A stretch of DNA of 64,000 nt from the NCBI GenBank assembly GCA_041725935.1, contig JBGRQD010000004.1:248001-312000 (forward strand). Reading direction: 5' to 3'. Shown piece by piece: positions 1 through 8,777 of this stretch. Source of the stretch: Marivita sp041725935 (GTDB lineage: Bacteria; Pseudomonadota; Alphaproteobacteria; Rhodobacterales; Rhodobacteraceae). The position numbers were made by a program, and so were the translations under genes. Below the pieces are notes generated by a model, which saw nothing but the letters and a program-made list of their open reading frames with translations, was not told the DNA's origin and searched no databases. Each line of letters starts with the position of its first letter. Positions within the stretch are counted from its first letter, which is position 1.

Positions 1-1
1 C

Positions 2-1201
2 ATCGACGCGGTCTCTGGCGAGCAGAGCATCCGCAACTTCAACATCAACTTCGGCCCGCAACACCCTGCGGCGCATGGCGTTTTGCGTCTGGTTCTAGAG
101 CTGGACGGCGAGATTGTAGAGCGCTGCGATCCGCATATCGGCCTGCTGCATCGTGGCACCGAAAAGCTGATGGAAAGCCGCACCTACCTGCAGAACCTGC
201 CATATCTGGATCGCCTCGATTACGTGGCGCCGATGAACCAGGAACATGCGTGGTGTCTGGTGATCGAAAAGCTGACCGGGGTAGAGGTGCCGCGCCGCGC
301 CTCGCTGATCCGGGTACTCTATTCCGAGATCGGTCGCATCCTGTCGCACCTGCTCAACGTGACGACGCAGGCGATGGATGTGGGCGCGCTGACGCCCCCG
401 CTCTGGGGTTTCGAAGAGCGTGAAAAGCTGATGATCTTCTACGAACGGGCCTGCGGCGCGCGTCTGCACGCCGCCTATTTCCGGCCCGGCGGTGTGCATC
501 AGGACCTGTCTGCCGACCTGATCGACGATATTGACGCGTGGTGTGACAGCTTCCCGTCGGTGCTGAATGACATCGATGATCTTCTGACGGAAAACCGCAT
601 CTTCAAGCAGCGCAATGCCGATATCGGCGTCGTGACCGAAGAAGAAATCCTTGATTGGGGCTTTTCCGGCGTGATGGTGCGCGGATCGGGTCTCGCATGG
701 GATTTGCGCCGTGCGCAGCCCTATGAATGCTACAACGAGTTCGATTTTCAGATCCCCGTGGGCAAGAACGGCGATTGCTATGACCGTTACCTTGTTCGCA
801 TGGCCGAGATGCGCGAAAGCCTGAAAATCATGAAACAGGCGATTGAAAAGCTGCGCGCGCCCGAGGGGCAGGGCGATATCCTGTCGCGTGGCAAGGTCAC
901 GCCGCCGAAACGCTCCGAGATGAAGACCTCTATGGAAGCGCTGATCCACCACTTCAAGCTCTATACCGAAGGTTTCCACGTGCCCGAGGGCGAGGTCTAT
1001 TGCGCGGTCGAGGCACCGAAGGGAGAGTTCGGCGTGTATCTGGTGGCGGATGGGTCGAACAAACCCTACCGCGCCAAACTGCGCGCGCCGGGCTTCCTGC
1101 ATTTGCAGGCGATGGATCATGTCGCCCGCGGACACCAGCTGGCCGACGTTGCCGCGATCATCGGGACGATGGACGTGGTGTTCGGGGAAATCGACCGATG
1201 A
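2..1201 (+). CDS. nuoD: NADH-quinone oxidoreductase subunit D, 5' end outside window
   Basis: 49-kDa subunit of the peripheral arm of Complex I, which with NuoB forms the ubiquinone-reduction pocket on the cytoplasmic side of the inner membrane. The reading frame is open from base 2 and has no start in the window, so the N-terminus is missing. About 399 residues are present. The NFGPQHPAAHG motif, whose His belongs to the quinone site in this family, lies near residue 20 of the visible part. LHRGTEKLMESRTYLQNLPY follows, and the typical ending is GTMDVVFGEIDR. The stop overlaps the next start as ATGA, which indicates translational coupling. Identification is secure. Confidence 0.97.
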   Translation: MDAVSGEQSIRNFNINFGPQHPAAHGVLRLVLELDGEIVERCDPHIGLLHRGTEKLMESRTYLQNLPYLDRLDYVAPMNQEHAWCLVIEKLTGVEVPRRASLIRVLYSEIGRILSHLLNVTTQAMDVGALTPPLWGFEEREKLMIFYERACGARLHAAYFRPGGVHQDLSADLIDDIDAWCDSFPSVLNDIDDLLTENRIFKQRNADIGVVTEEEILDWGFSGVMVRGSGLAWDLRRAQPYECYNEFDFQIPVGKNGDCYDRYLVRMAEMRESLKIMKQAIEKLRAPEGQGDILSRGKVTPPKRSEMKTSMEALIHHFKLYTEGFHVPEGEVYCAVEAPKGEFGVYLVADGSNKPYRAKLRAPGFLHLQAMDHVARGHQLADVAAIIGTMDVVFGEIDR

Positions 1202-1485
1202 GCCTGCGCTTGGTGCTACCCTTGGCGGGTCTGGCCCTCTTGGCCGCTTGTGCCATGCCGCCCGAAGGCGTGACGCCGCAGGACCTTGCCGCCTTTGACG
1301 AGGCCGTGGCCTCGATCGGGTGCGACCTTGTTGGTGAGAGCGATTATCTGCCGGTGGAATTGCAAACGGGTCTGACGCGCGAGCAGGTGACGCAGACCGC
1401 GGCGTTCCGTGTCGCCTCTGAAGAGGCGGTTCGGCTCGAAAATGGTGGAATTCGCCTGGTCAACGGAGCCTGCGCACCGGCATGA
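1198..1485 (+). CDS. small lipoprotein encoded in the nuo operon
   Basis: A 95-residue protein. It starts with a short positively charged and hydrophobic segment ending in the lipobox LLAAC, so it is probably exported, processed by signal peptidase II and anchored as a lipoprotein. The mature part has two further cysteines (in ASIGC and NGACAPA at the C-terminus) that could form a disulfide in the periplasm. It overlaps nuoD by 4 bp and the following gene by 4 bp, so it is translated as part of the operon. I do not recognise the family. Paracoccus and Rhodobacter nuo operons are known to carry unidentified reading frames at such positions; a Complex I assembly or envelope role is inference. 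Confidence 0.8.
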   Translation: MSLRLVLPLAGLALLAACAMPPEGVTPQDLAAFDEAVASIGCDLVGESDYLPVELQTGLTREQVTQTAAFRVASEEAVRLENGGIRLVNGACAPA

Positions 1486-1793
1486 GGCGGGTTGGGCTCA
1501 TAGCTGGCTTGGCATTGCTGGGGGCCACAGCGGTTCAGGCCGTCGAGGTCGGAATGTCGGATTACCGATTTGTGTCGGACTTGGTGACCGAAGGGTTTAC
1601 GCCCTTTGGAACAGGTGGTGCTTCGCGTGATCTTTTCGGCATGACCAATGGGGCCGACATCTACCTGTGCTTTTTGCTTGATAGCCCCGAAGACCAGTCA
1701 GCACGCCAGTCCGCGCTGATCGCCGAACTTCAGGGCGGCGGCGACAGCCAAGCCGTGCCAAACATTCCCGTTGTCTGCGTGATGACGCAATAG
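1482..1793 (+). CDS. hypothetical exported protein in nuo operon
   Basis: A 103-residue protein beginning MRRVGLIAGLALLGATAVQA, a typical Sec signal peptide with an A-x-A-like cleavage site near residue 20, so the mature protein should be periplasmic. The mature part is about 83 residues and has two cysteines (IYLCFLL and PVVCVMTQ near the end), again compatible with one disulfide. It overlaps the preceding lipoprotein gene by 4 bp (ATGA), and nuoE follows after 8 bp. No known domain is recognisable. The strict coupling to nuo genes is the only hint of function. Confidence 0.75.
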   Translation: MRRVGLIAGLALLGATAVQAVEVGMSDYRFVSDLVTEGFTPFGTGGASRDLFGMTNGADIYLCFLLDSPEDQSARQSALIAELQGGGDSQAVPNIPVVCVMTQ

Positions 1794-1801
1794 GATCCGA
1801 T

Positions 1802-3037
1802 ATGCTACGACGCCTTCATTCCGAACAACCCGACAGCTTTGCCTTCACCCCAGCCAATCAGGCCTGGGCCGATGCGCAGATCACCAAGTATCCCGAAGGG
1901 CGTCAGGCCAGCGCGATCATTCCGCTGCTGTGGCGCGCGCAGGAGCAAGAGGGCTGGTTGACCCGTCCGGCGATCGAGGCGGTCGCGGACATGTTGGGCA
2001 TGGCCTATATGCGGGCGCTCGAAGTGGCGTCGTTCTACTTCATGTTCCAGCTGCAACCTGTTGGCAGCGTTGCGAATATCCAGATTTGCGGAACCACGTC
2101 CTGCATGATCTGCGGGGCAGAGGACCTGGTCGCGGTCTGCAAGGAAAAGATCGCTGCCAAGCCGCACACGCTGTCTGCGGACGGCAAGCTGAGCTGGGAA
2201 GAGGTCGAATGCCTCGGCGCCTGTGCCAATGCGCCGATGGCGCAGATCGGCAAGGATTATTACGAAGACCTGACCACCGAGCGTTTCGCTGAAATCCTAG
2301 ACGAACTCGTTGCGGGCAAGGTGCCTGTGCCGGGTCCGCAAAATGGGCGCTACGCGGCAGAGCCAAAATCCGGTCTGACCACGCTGACCGATTTCGCGTC
2401 TGACAGGCACAAATACAATGCGTCGGTGCAGCTGGCGACGGATATCGGCGACACGGTCAAGCGGATCGACGGTACCGAAGTACCGCTGATCGCGCCGTGG
2501 CAGGGCAAGGCGGCCAATGCCGCAACTCCGCCCAAGCCCGGACCCGATGCGATGATGCCACCTGCCGGTCCCGACGGGCCGCAGGGTGGTCGCGCCAAGA
2601 CCGACACCGCGGCACCGCGGGATGTGGGCGACGCGTCCGACAAACGGTCCGAGGCGCCGGGGCAGGCACCTGATGTGGAAGCAACAGCAAAGCCCAAGGC
2701 TGACGTGACAACGGCGAAGTCAGCGGAAGCCGCAGAGGCGTCGGGTTCGGATGCCGCGCCGGGGCTGAAGCCCGTGACGATGGATGCGCCGAAAGATGGC
2801 AAAGGCGATGATCTGAAGCTGATCAAGGGCGTCGGTCCGAAACTCGAGAAGATCTGCAATGAGCTGGGCTTTTACCACTTCGACCAGATCGCAAGCTGGA
2901 CCGACGAGGAGGTGGCCTGGGTCGATCAGAACCTCGAAGGGTTCAAGGGCCGCGTTTCCCGCGATAATTGGGTCGAACAGGCCAAGACACTTGCCTCAGG
3001 CGGCGAGACAGAGTTTTCTGCACGTGTCAAAAAGTGA
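1802..3037 (+). CDS. nuoE: NADH-quinone oxidoreductase subunit E with C-terminal helix-hairpin-helix extension
   Basis: 24-kDa subunit of the NADH dehydrogenase module, carrying the N1a [2Fe-2S] cluster. Residues 1 to about 170 are the thioredoxin-like NuoE domain. The four cluster ligands are visible as C96 and C101 (CGTTSC) and C137 and C141 (CLGAC). At 411 residues it is about twice the size of a minimal NuoE. A Pro/Ala/Lys-rich linker (about 185-330) leads to a C-terminal domain of about 75 residues starting at LKLIKGVGPKLEK, a helix-hairpin-helix signature (GVGPK) usually linked to nucleic-acid binding. The same domain ends the next gene. The extension is common in this group, but I know of no demonstrated role for it. 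Confidence 0.95.
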   Translation: MLRRLHSEQPDSFAFTPANQAWADAQITKYPEGRQASAIIPLLWRAQEQEGWLTRPAIEAVADMLGMAYMRALEVASFYFMFQLQPVGSVANIQICGTTSCMICGAEDLVAVCKEKIAAKPHTLSADGKLSWEEVECLGACANAPMAQIGKDYYEDLTTERFAEILDELVAGKVPVPGPQNGRYAAEPKSGLTTLTDFASDRHKYNASVQLATDIGDTVKRIDGTEVPLIAPWQGKAANAATPPKPGPDAMMPPAGPDGPQGGRAKTDTAAPRDVGDASDKRSEAPGQAPDVEATAKPKADVTTAKSAEAAEASGSDAAPGLKPVTMDAPKDGKGDDLKLIKGVGPKLEKICNELGFYHFDQIASWTDEEVAWVDQNLEGFKGRVSRDNWVEQAKTLASGGETEFSARVKK

Positions 3038-3081
3038 TGTCGAAGCAACGTGACATCTGAACACGGACGGGGAGAATACGC

Positions 3082-4020
3082 ATGCAACAACGGAATACCG
3101 GCATAGGCTGCCAGCTGGGATCATGGGCATTGGCTGCGGGGGTTGGACTTCTTGTCTTTGTCCTGCTGCTTGTCATCGGCGACTGGGGTCTCCTCGGGGC
3201 CATCTTCATGGCGGGTGTCGCATTCCTCGTGCTGGGCGCTGCATTCAGCTGGCTGTTCTGCCGCGAGTTGCCCGAGGCACGCGGCCCGGGCAACATCGAC
3301 ATGTCGGGCGCACGCGACACGTCTGTCGCGGCACCGGCGGCGTCTGCGCCCCAGGCAGAAGCCCCAAGTGCGGCACCTGCACCAACCGCTGCTGACAGCG
3401 CAACTGGCACCAAGGCGGCAACCGCGCCCAACGCGACGACGACGACCACCAAGTCAACACCCGCCAAGGACGCAGCCGCGACAACCACGCCCGGCTCGGA
3501 CTCACTGCCCGATGTGCAGACCGCAAACGCCCAGGCCGATGCCGAAGCGGGCGCGCAGGTGCAACCCTCGACACGTCTGGCCGGCCAGGAAGAATTGGCT
3601 GCGCGCAAGGGCGAGTGGAAATATGACAAAAACGACGATCCCAAGCCCGGCAAAGCCGCCGTGCCCGGCCCGTCCGCAGCCGAGGCGACGCCCGACTACG
3701 ACGGCGACGGAAAGGCAGAGGACGCCGAGGAAGGCACCAAGCCCGCGACCTTGACCGCAGCCCGCGAGGGTGGCCCGGACAACCTCAAGGAAATCAAGGG
3801 TGTGGGGCCAAAACTGGAAAAGCTTCTGCATTCGATGGGCTTTTACCATTTCGACCAGATCGCCAACTGGAGTGCGGACGAAGTGGCATGGGTGAATGCC
3901 AATCTCGTTGGCTTCAAGGGACGCGTGAGCCGCGACAACTGGGTCGAGCAAGCAAAAATCCTCGCCTCCGGCGAGGAAACCGAATTCTCCAAGCGCGTTG
4001 ACAAAGGTGACGTGTACTGA
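3082..4020 (+). CDS. membrane-anchored protein with NuoE-like C-terminal helix-hairpin-helix domain
   Basis: A 312-residue protein preceded by a good ribosome site (GGGGAGAAT). Residues about 10-60 form two hydrophobic segments, joined to a long low-complexity Ala/Thr/Pro region (about 75-215). The last 78 residues are a near copy of the end of NuoE: both contain IKGVGPKLEK, GFYHFDQIA and FKGRVSRDNWVEQAK. The gene is therefore a fusion of a membrane anchor with a domain duplicated from, or donated to, its neighbour. The gap to nuoE is 44 bp. It could help localise or assemble the NADH module, but that is inference. Confidence 0.85.
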   Translation: MQQRNTGIGCQLGSWALAAGVGLLVFVLLLVIGDWGLLGAIFMAGVAFLVLGAAFSWLFCRELPEARGPGNIDMSGARDTSVAAPAASAPQAEAPSAAPAPTAADSATGTKAATAPNATTTTTKSTPAKDAAATTTPGSDSLPDVQTANAQADAEAGAQVQPSTRLAGQEELAARKGEWKYDKNDDPKPGKAAVPGPSAAEATPDYDGDGKAEDAEEGTKPATLTAAREGGPDNLKEIKGVGPKLEKLLHSMGFYHFDQIANWSADEVAWVNANLVGFKGRVSRDNWVEQAKILASGEETEFSKRVDKGDVY

Positions 4021-4039
4021 CGGGGGCTGAGACCAGACC

Positions 4040-4258
4040 ATGAGCCGGGATTCAGACGAAGCCCGCAAGGGGCGGCGCATCGCGCTGCTCATCGCAGGCA
4101 TTGGCATTTTCTGGATCCTGGTGACCGCCATCGGATCCCAATATGGCTGGAGCCAGCGGGTCCGGGCGCTGTTTGACCTCGCCGCAATGGCGGGGTTCGG
4201 TGCGGCACTATGGATGACATACCAACTCTGGCGTGCGCGCCAGGCTGACAAGGATTGA
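4040..4258 (+). CDS. DUF5337-like two-helix membrane protein
   Basis: A 72-residue protein with a charged N-terminus (SRDSDEARKGRR), two hydrophobic helices (about 13-32 and 43-62) and a charged tail. It lies 19 bp after the preceding gene and 3 bp before nuoF, so it belongs to the operon. The size, position between nuoE and nuoF and hydropathy fit the small DUF5337 proteins annotated at this place in Rhodobacteraceae. That family name is recalled from knowledge, not searched. Function unknown; it may be an accessory or assembly protein of Complex I. Confidence 0.75.
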   Translation: MSRDSDEARKGRRIALLIAGIGIFWILVTAIGSQYGWSQRVRALFDLAAMAGFGAALWMTYQLWRARQADKD

Positions 4259-4261
4259 GCA

Positions 4262-5560
4262 ATGCTGAGCGATCAGGACCGGATCTTTACCAATATCTAC
4301 GGGATGCATGACCGGACCCTCAAAGGGGCGCAGGCGCGCGGCCATTGGGATGGCACGGCGGACATCATCAAGAAGGGCCGTGACTGGATCATCGACGAGA
4401 TGAAAGCCTCGGGTCTGAGGGGCCGGGGCGGTGCGGGTTTTCCGACCGGTCTCAAGTGGTCTTTCATGCCCAAGGAAAGCGATGGACGGCCCGCCTACCT
4501 GGTGGTCAATGCCGATGAATCCGAGCCGGGCACCTGCAAGGACCGCGAGATCATGCGCCACGATCCGCACACGCTGGTCGAAGGCTGCCTGATTGCCAGC
4601 TTCGCGATGCAGGCACATGCCTGCTATATCTACATCCGTGGCGAATATATCCGCGAGAAAGAGGCGCTGCAGCGTGCCATCGACGAGGCGTATGACGCCG
4701 GTCTGGTGGGCAAGAACGCGGCAGGCTCCGGCTGGGACTTCGACATTTACCTGCATCACGGGGCCGGTGCCTATATCTGCGGCGAAGAAACCGCGCTTCT
4801 GGAAAGCCTTGAGGGCAAGAAGGGCATGCCGCGCATGAAGCCGCCATTTCCGGCCGGTGCGGGGCTTTATGGCTGCCCGACCACGGTGAACAACGTGGAA
4901 TCCATCGCCGTGGTGCCGACGATCCTGCGGCGCGGCGGCCAGTGGTTTTCCAGCTTTGGCCGGCAGAACAACGCGGGCACCAAGCTGTTCGCGATCTCGG
5001 GCCATGTGAACAATCCGTGCGTGGTCGAAGAAGCGATGAGCATCTCCTTCGAGGAACTGATCGAAAAGCATTGCGGCGGCATTCGTGGCGGCTGGGACAA
5101 CCTCAAGGCGGTGATCCCCGGCGGCTCCTCCGTGCCCTGCGTGCGCGGCGAGAACATGAAAGACGCCATCATGGATTTCGACTACCTGCGCGGTGAGCTT
5201 GGCTCTGGCCTTGGCACGGCGGCTGTGATCGTGATGGACAAGGACACCGACATCATCAAGGCGATCTGGCGTCTGTCGAAATTCTACAAGCACGAAAGCT
5301 GCGGCCAGTGCACACCCTGCCGCGAAGGCACCGGCTGGATGATGCGGGTCATGGACCGTCTGGTGCGCGGCGAGGCCGAGGTCGAGGAGATCGATATGCT
5401 CTTCGACGTGACAAAGCAGGTTGAAGGCCACACGATCTGCGCGCTTGGAGACGCGGCGGCCTGGCCGATCCAGGGTCTGATCAAGAACTTCCGCGACGAG
5501 ATCGAGGACCGCATCAAGGCGCAGAAGACGGGCCGGGTCAGCGCCGTTGCGGCGGAATAG
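4262..5560 (+). CDS. nuoF: NADH-quinone oxidoreductase subunit F
   Basis: 51-kDa subunit of Complex I. It binds NADH, FMN and the N3 [4Fe-4S] cluster and performs the first electron transfer from NADH. The nucleotide-binding motif RGRGGAGFPTG, the flavin-site segment ICGEETALLESLEG, and the cluster ligands in SCGQCTPCREGT with a distant fourth Cys in HTICALGDAAAWP are all present. Length is 432 residues, normal for the family. It starts 3 bp after the DUF5337-like gene. A cluster of perfect palindromes follows its stop. Confidence 0.98.
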   Translation: MLSDQDRIFTNIYGMHDRTLKGAQARGHWDGTADIIKKGRDWIIDEMKASGLRGRGGAGFPTGLKWSFMPKESDGRPAYLVVNADESEPGTCKDREIMRHDPHTLVEGCLIASFAMQAHACYIYIRGEYIREKEALQRAIDEAYDAGLVGKNAAGSGWDFDIYLHHGAGAYICGEETALLESLEGKKGMPRMKPPFPAGAGLYGCPTTVNNVESIAVVPTILRRGGQWFSSFGRQNNAGTKLFAISGHVNNPCVVEEAMSISFEELIEKHCGGIRGGWDNLKAVIPGGSSVPCVRGENMKDAIMDFDYLRGELGSGLGTAAVIVMDKDTDIIKAIWRLSKFYKHESCGQCTPCREGTGWMMRVMDRLVRGEAEVEEIDMLFDVTKQVEGHTICALGDAAAWPIQGLIKNFRDEIEDRIKAQKTGRVSAVAAE

Positions 5561-5566
5561 ACGGCG

Positions 5567-5637
5567 CGCGGTTTCGAAACCGCGTGGCAAGGCCGTTCGA
5601 ACGGCTTTTGAGAAAGGCGCGTCGACGCGCCTTTTTT
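5567..5637 (+). terminator. three tandem perfect palindromes ending in a T-tract (attenuator or terminator inside the nuo operon)
   Basis: Directly after nuoF there are three perfect inverted repeats in 65 bp: CGCGGTTTCGAAACCGCG (5567-5584), GCCGTTCGAACGGC (5592-5605) followed by TTTT, and GGCGCGTCGACGCGCC (5616-5631) followed by TTTTTT. The third has the form of a Rho-independent terminator. Because nuoG-N lie downstream in the same direction, this may act as partial attenuation or as processing and stability hairpins rather than a full stop. Confidence 0.7.
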
Positions 5638-5727
5638 CGTTTCAAAGAACATCGGCCCTGCTCGGGGGTTGCAAGCGTGACGCATCCAAGCGCATGGTGC
5701 GGCCAAGAAATTCCAAGGGGTGTCTCC

Positions 5728-6060
5728 ATGAAATCAGGTTGGGTCATTGTATCGAGTCTTTGCCTGCTCGCCGCCTGCGGCGAAAACGAGCGTGACATCG
5801 TGACTTTCGAGGGTGTCCGCTTTGTGGGTGACCTGCGGTCCGAGCGCGGGGATCGCGCGGCGTTTGTTGCATCCGGCGGACCGGCCTCGGTGAGCCTGGA
5901 AGGGGCCAAGCAGGCCGCGCAATATCAGGCGGTTCAGCATTGCATCGCATTTCTGGGCACATCGGATGCGGCATGGGTCAACGGCCCTGATGTTCCGGAT
6001 GCAGAACTGGTCGTGACCGACAACAGGGTGGTTTTGACCGGGCGCTGTGTCGAGCCGTAA
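5728..6060 (+). CDS. small lipoprotein in nuo operon (Cys-pair family)
   Basis: A 110-residue protein. I place the start at the ATG at 5728, because translation from there gives a signal sequence MKSGWVIVSSLCLLAACGEN with lipobox LAAC. The open frame extends upstream through the palindromes but without signal features. The mature part carries a Cys in VQHCIAFL and one in the ending TGRCVEP. This Cys spacing and the CVE ending resemble the lipoprotein at 8774-9178, which suggests they are distant paralogues. It lies between nuoF and nuoG, after the terminator-like hairpins. Function unknown; probably an envelope lipoprotein. Confidence 0.75.
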   Translation: MKSGWVIVSSLCLLAACGENERDIVTFEGVRFVGDLRSERGDRAAFVASGGPASVSLEGAKQAAQYQAVQHCIAFLGTSDAAWVNGPDVPDAELVVTDNRVVLTGRCVEP

Positions 6061-6160
6061 AGCGCCGAAACACGCAAAATTCTCCAAAGTCTTGAGTCAC
6101 GTTATTGAATAGCCGTGGCCATCGACCCATTATTCACATCAGACCCAACCCGGTGAGACC

Positions 6161-6556
6161 ATGCGGATCCTGACGGCACTATTGATCATGACACTGTCGT
6201 TTGCCGGGGCGGCATCTGCCAAGCCCCCCTTGCGCGAGGTGGCCGAGATCGACAATGGCTTGATGGCCGTGGCCATCGCCGATGCGATCCGCAAATCCTG
6301 TGACACCATCGACGCCCGACTGATCCGCGCCTATACGGAACTGAACCGGCTGAAAGCGGTGGCGCGTGAGCGCGGCTATACCGCAGACGAGGTCGAGGCC
6401 TATGTCACGTCGAAGTCAGAAAAGGCACGGATGAAGGCCAAGGCCGAGGGCTTCCTGCAGGCCAACGGCGTGCCGGCGAACGACATTCCTGCGCTTTGCC
6501 GCTTTGGCCAGTCGCAGATCCGGTCACAGACCCAGATCGGTCAACTGCTCAGATAA
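6161..6556 (+). CDS. DUF5333-like exported protein
   Basis: A 131-residue protein with an N-terminal signal peptide (MRILTALLIMTLSFAGAASA, cleavage after ASA). The mature part is helical, with two cysteines (RKSCDTI and ALCRFGQ). A lipoprotein gene ends 100 bp upstream and nuoG starts 196 bp downstream. It matches in size and position the DUF5333 proteins of Rhodobacterales nuo operons; that name comes from memory. It is likely periplasmic, while Complex I's peripheral arm is cytoplasmic, so any link to the enzyme would be through the membrane arm or the envelope. Confidence 0.75.
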   Translation: MRILTALLIMTLSFAGAASAKPPLREVAEIDNGLMAVAIADAIRKSCDTIDARLIRAYTELNRLKAVARERGYTADEVEAYVTSKSEKARMKAKAEGFLQANGVPANDIPALCRFGQSQIRSQTQIGQLLR

Positions 6557-6752
6557 ACGGCGTGTGGCGTTGAAAATCGGGGTTTTTGTGCAGACGCAGC
6601 ATCAGGCGTGCCGCGTCGATATTTCCCGCATCTTTTTCCCTGAACATCTGGCCTATTTGAAGCGTTGGGGTTAGAAGGCGGGCGACGTCAGCCGATAGCC
6701 GGATCGCCACGGCATCGACTGCGCCAGCCAAATGGGAACAAAGGGCTCGGGC
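6557..6752. other. 196-bp spacer before nuoG
   Basis: There is no convincing gene here on either strand. The minus strand stays open through this spacer in continuity with the long antisense frame opposite nuoG, but shows no start, ribosome site or recognisable domain. A transcription start for nuoG-N could lie here; I see no strong promoter match. Confidence 0.4.
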
Positions 6753-8777
6753 ATGTCTGACTTGCGCAAGATCATCATTGATGGAAACGAAGTTGAAGTA
6801 GAAGGCGCGATGACGCTGATTCAGGCTTGTGAACAAGCCGGGATCGAAGTGCCGCGGTTCTGCTATCACGAACGTCTGTCCATCGCCGGCAATTGCCGGA
6901 TGTGTCTTGTCGAAGTCGTCGGTGGCCCGCCCAAGCCGGCCGCAAGCTGTGCGATGCAGGTCAAGGATCTGCGTCCCGGCAAAGATGGCGAACCGCCCGT
7001 GGTCAAAACCAACTCGCCGATGGTCAAGAAGGCGCGCGAAGGGGTGATGGAGTTCCTGCTCATCAACCACCCGCTGGATTGCCCGATCTGTGATCAGGGG
7101 GGCGAGTGCGACCTTCAGGATCAGGCGATGGCCTACGGTGTCGATTTCAGCCGCTTCCGCGAACCCAAGCGCGCGGTCGAGGATCTCGACCTTGGCCCGC
7201 TGGTCGAAACCCACATGACGCGCTGCATTTCCTGCACCCGCTGCGTGCGCTTCACCACCGAGGTGGCGGGCATCAGCCAGATGGGCCAGACCGGCCGGGG
7301 CGAAGACAGCGAGATCACGTCTTATCTGGGCGAAACGCTGGACAGCAATTTGCAGGGCAACATCATCGACCTGTGCCCGGTGGGCGCGCTGGTCTCCAAG
7401 CCCTACGCCTTTACCGCCCGTCCGTGGGAACTGACCAAGACCGAATCCATCGACGTGATGGATGCTCTGGGTAACAATATCCGCGTCGACACCAAGGGCC
7501 GCGAAGTCATGCGCTTCCTGCCGCGCAACCATGACGGCGTGAACGAGGAATGGATTTCCGACAAGACGCGCTTTGTCTGGGACGGGTTGCGCAAGCAGCG
7601 TTTGGACAGGCCTTATGTGCGTGAAAATGGCAAGCTGCGCCCGGCCACCTGGCCCGAGGCGCTGACCAAGGCCGCCGAGGCGATGAAGGGCAAGAAGATT
7701 GCCGGTCTCGTGGGCGATCTGGTTCCGACCGAAGCGGCCTATGCGCTGAAAACCCTGATCGAGGGGCAGGGCGGTCATGTCGAATGCCGCACAGATGGCG
7801 CAAAATTGCCGGCTGGCAATCGCTCGGGCTATGTCGGCACCGCGGCCATCGAAGACATCGACACGGCGGACATGATCCTGCTGATCGGCACCAACCCGCG
7901 CGACGAAGCGCCGGTGCTGAATGCACGCATCCGCAAGGCCTGGGCGGCGGGCGCACAGGTCGCGGTGATTGGGGAACCGGTCGACCTGACCTATGAGTAT
8001 CACCACGCGGGCAAAGGGCGTTCCGCGTTGCAGGCGATGATCGATAAGGGTGTGTCGGACGAGACACGTGACGAAAAGAGCACAGTCGTGATTGTCGGGC
8101 AGGGCGCCCTGCGCGAAGCCGATGGCGCGGCGGTTCTGGCGGCGGCGCAGAAGATGGCCGAGATCTCGGGCGCGGGCTTCTTGGTGCTGCACACCGCCGC
8201 TGGCCGTGTTGGCGCGATGGATGCGGGCTGCACCACCGAGGGCGGCATGGACGCCGCCATTGACGGGGCCGAGGTAATCTACAATCTGGGGTCGGACGAG
8301 GTCGAGATCGCGAAAGGTGCTTTTGTGATCTACCAGGGCAGCCATGGCGACCGTGGCGCGCACCGTGCCGACATCATCCTGCCGGGCGCCGCCTATACCG
8401 AGGAACAGGGCCTCTTTGTCAACACCGAAGGCCGTCCGCAAGTGGCGCTGCGCGCAAGCTTTGCGCCGGGCGAGGCCAAGGAAAACTGGGCGATCCTGCG
8501 GGCTCTCTCTGCCGAAATGGGTGCGACGCTGCCCTTCGACAGCCTTGCGCAGCTGCGTCAGGCGCTGGTCAAGGCTGTGCCGCATCTGACGCAGATCGAC
8601 CAAGTGCCGGAAAACGAATGGCAGGCAGAGCCGACGGGCAAGCTGGGGGATGCAGATTTCCGCAATGCCGTTCAGGATTTCTACCTGACCAACCCGATCG
8701 CGCGGGCCAGTGTCCTGATGGCGGAACTGTCGGCGGGCGCCCGCGCCCGCAAGGACACCAAGATCGCGGCGGAGTGA
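6753..8777 (+). CDS. nuoG: NADH-quinone oxidoreductase subunit G
   Basis: 75-kDa subunit of the NADH dehydrogenase module, holding the chain of Fe-S clusters that carries electrons from NuoF toward NuoI. The start at 6753 (MSDLRKIIIDG) fits the family; an in-frame ATG at 6732 would add seven unconserved residues. The [2Fe-2S] ligands are in CYHERLSIAGNCRMC, the His/Cys-ligated cluster in HPLDCPICDQGGEC, and further cluster ligands in RCISCTRCVRF and DLCPVGAL. The remainder is the molybdopterin-oxidoreductase-like domain without cofactor. Length is 674 residues, typical for alphaproteobacteria. Its stop overlaps the GTG of the next gene. Confidence 0.97.
   Translation: MSDLRKIIIDGNEVEVEGAMTLIQACEQAGIEVPRFCYHERLSIAGNCRMCLVEVVGGPPKPAASCAMQVKDLRPGKDGEPPVVKTNSPMVKKAREGVMEFLLINHPLDCPICDQGGECDLQDQAMAYGVDFSRFREPKRAVEDLDLGPLVETHMTRCISCTRCVRFTTEVAGISQMGQTGRGEDSEITSYLGETLDSNLQGNIIDLCPVGALVSKPYAFTARPWELTKTESIDVMDALGNNIRVDTKGREVMRFLPRNHDGVNEEWISDKTRFVWDGLRKQRLDRPYVRENGKLRPATWPEALTKAAEAMKGKKIAGLVGDLVPTEAAYALKTLIEGQGGHVECRTDGAKLPAGNRSGYVGTAAIEDIDTADMILLIGTNPRDEAPVLNARIRKAWAAGAQVAVIGEPVDLTYEYHHAGKGRSALQAMIDKGVSDETRDEKSTVVIVGQGALREADGAAVLAAAQKMAEISGAGFLVLHTAAGRVGAMDAGCTTEGGMDAAIDGAEVIYNLGSDEVEIAKGAFVIYQGSHGDRGAHRADIILPGAAYTEEQGLFVNTEGRPQVALRASFAPGEAKENWAILRALSAEMGATLPFDSLAQLRQALVKAVPHLTQIDQVPENEWQAEPTGKLGDADFRNAVQDFYLTNPIARASVLMAELSAGARARKDTKIAAE

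Noticed and set aside
6549..8603. 684-codon minus-strand frame opposite nuoG
   Set aside because: It is a mirror of a highly conserved coding gene in GC-rich DNA. It has Ala/Arg/His-rich composition and no domain or ribosome site. Its tail across 6557-6752 gave no family.
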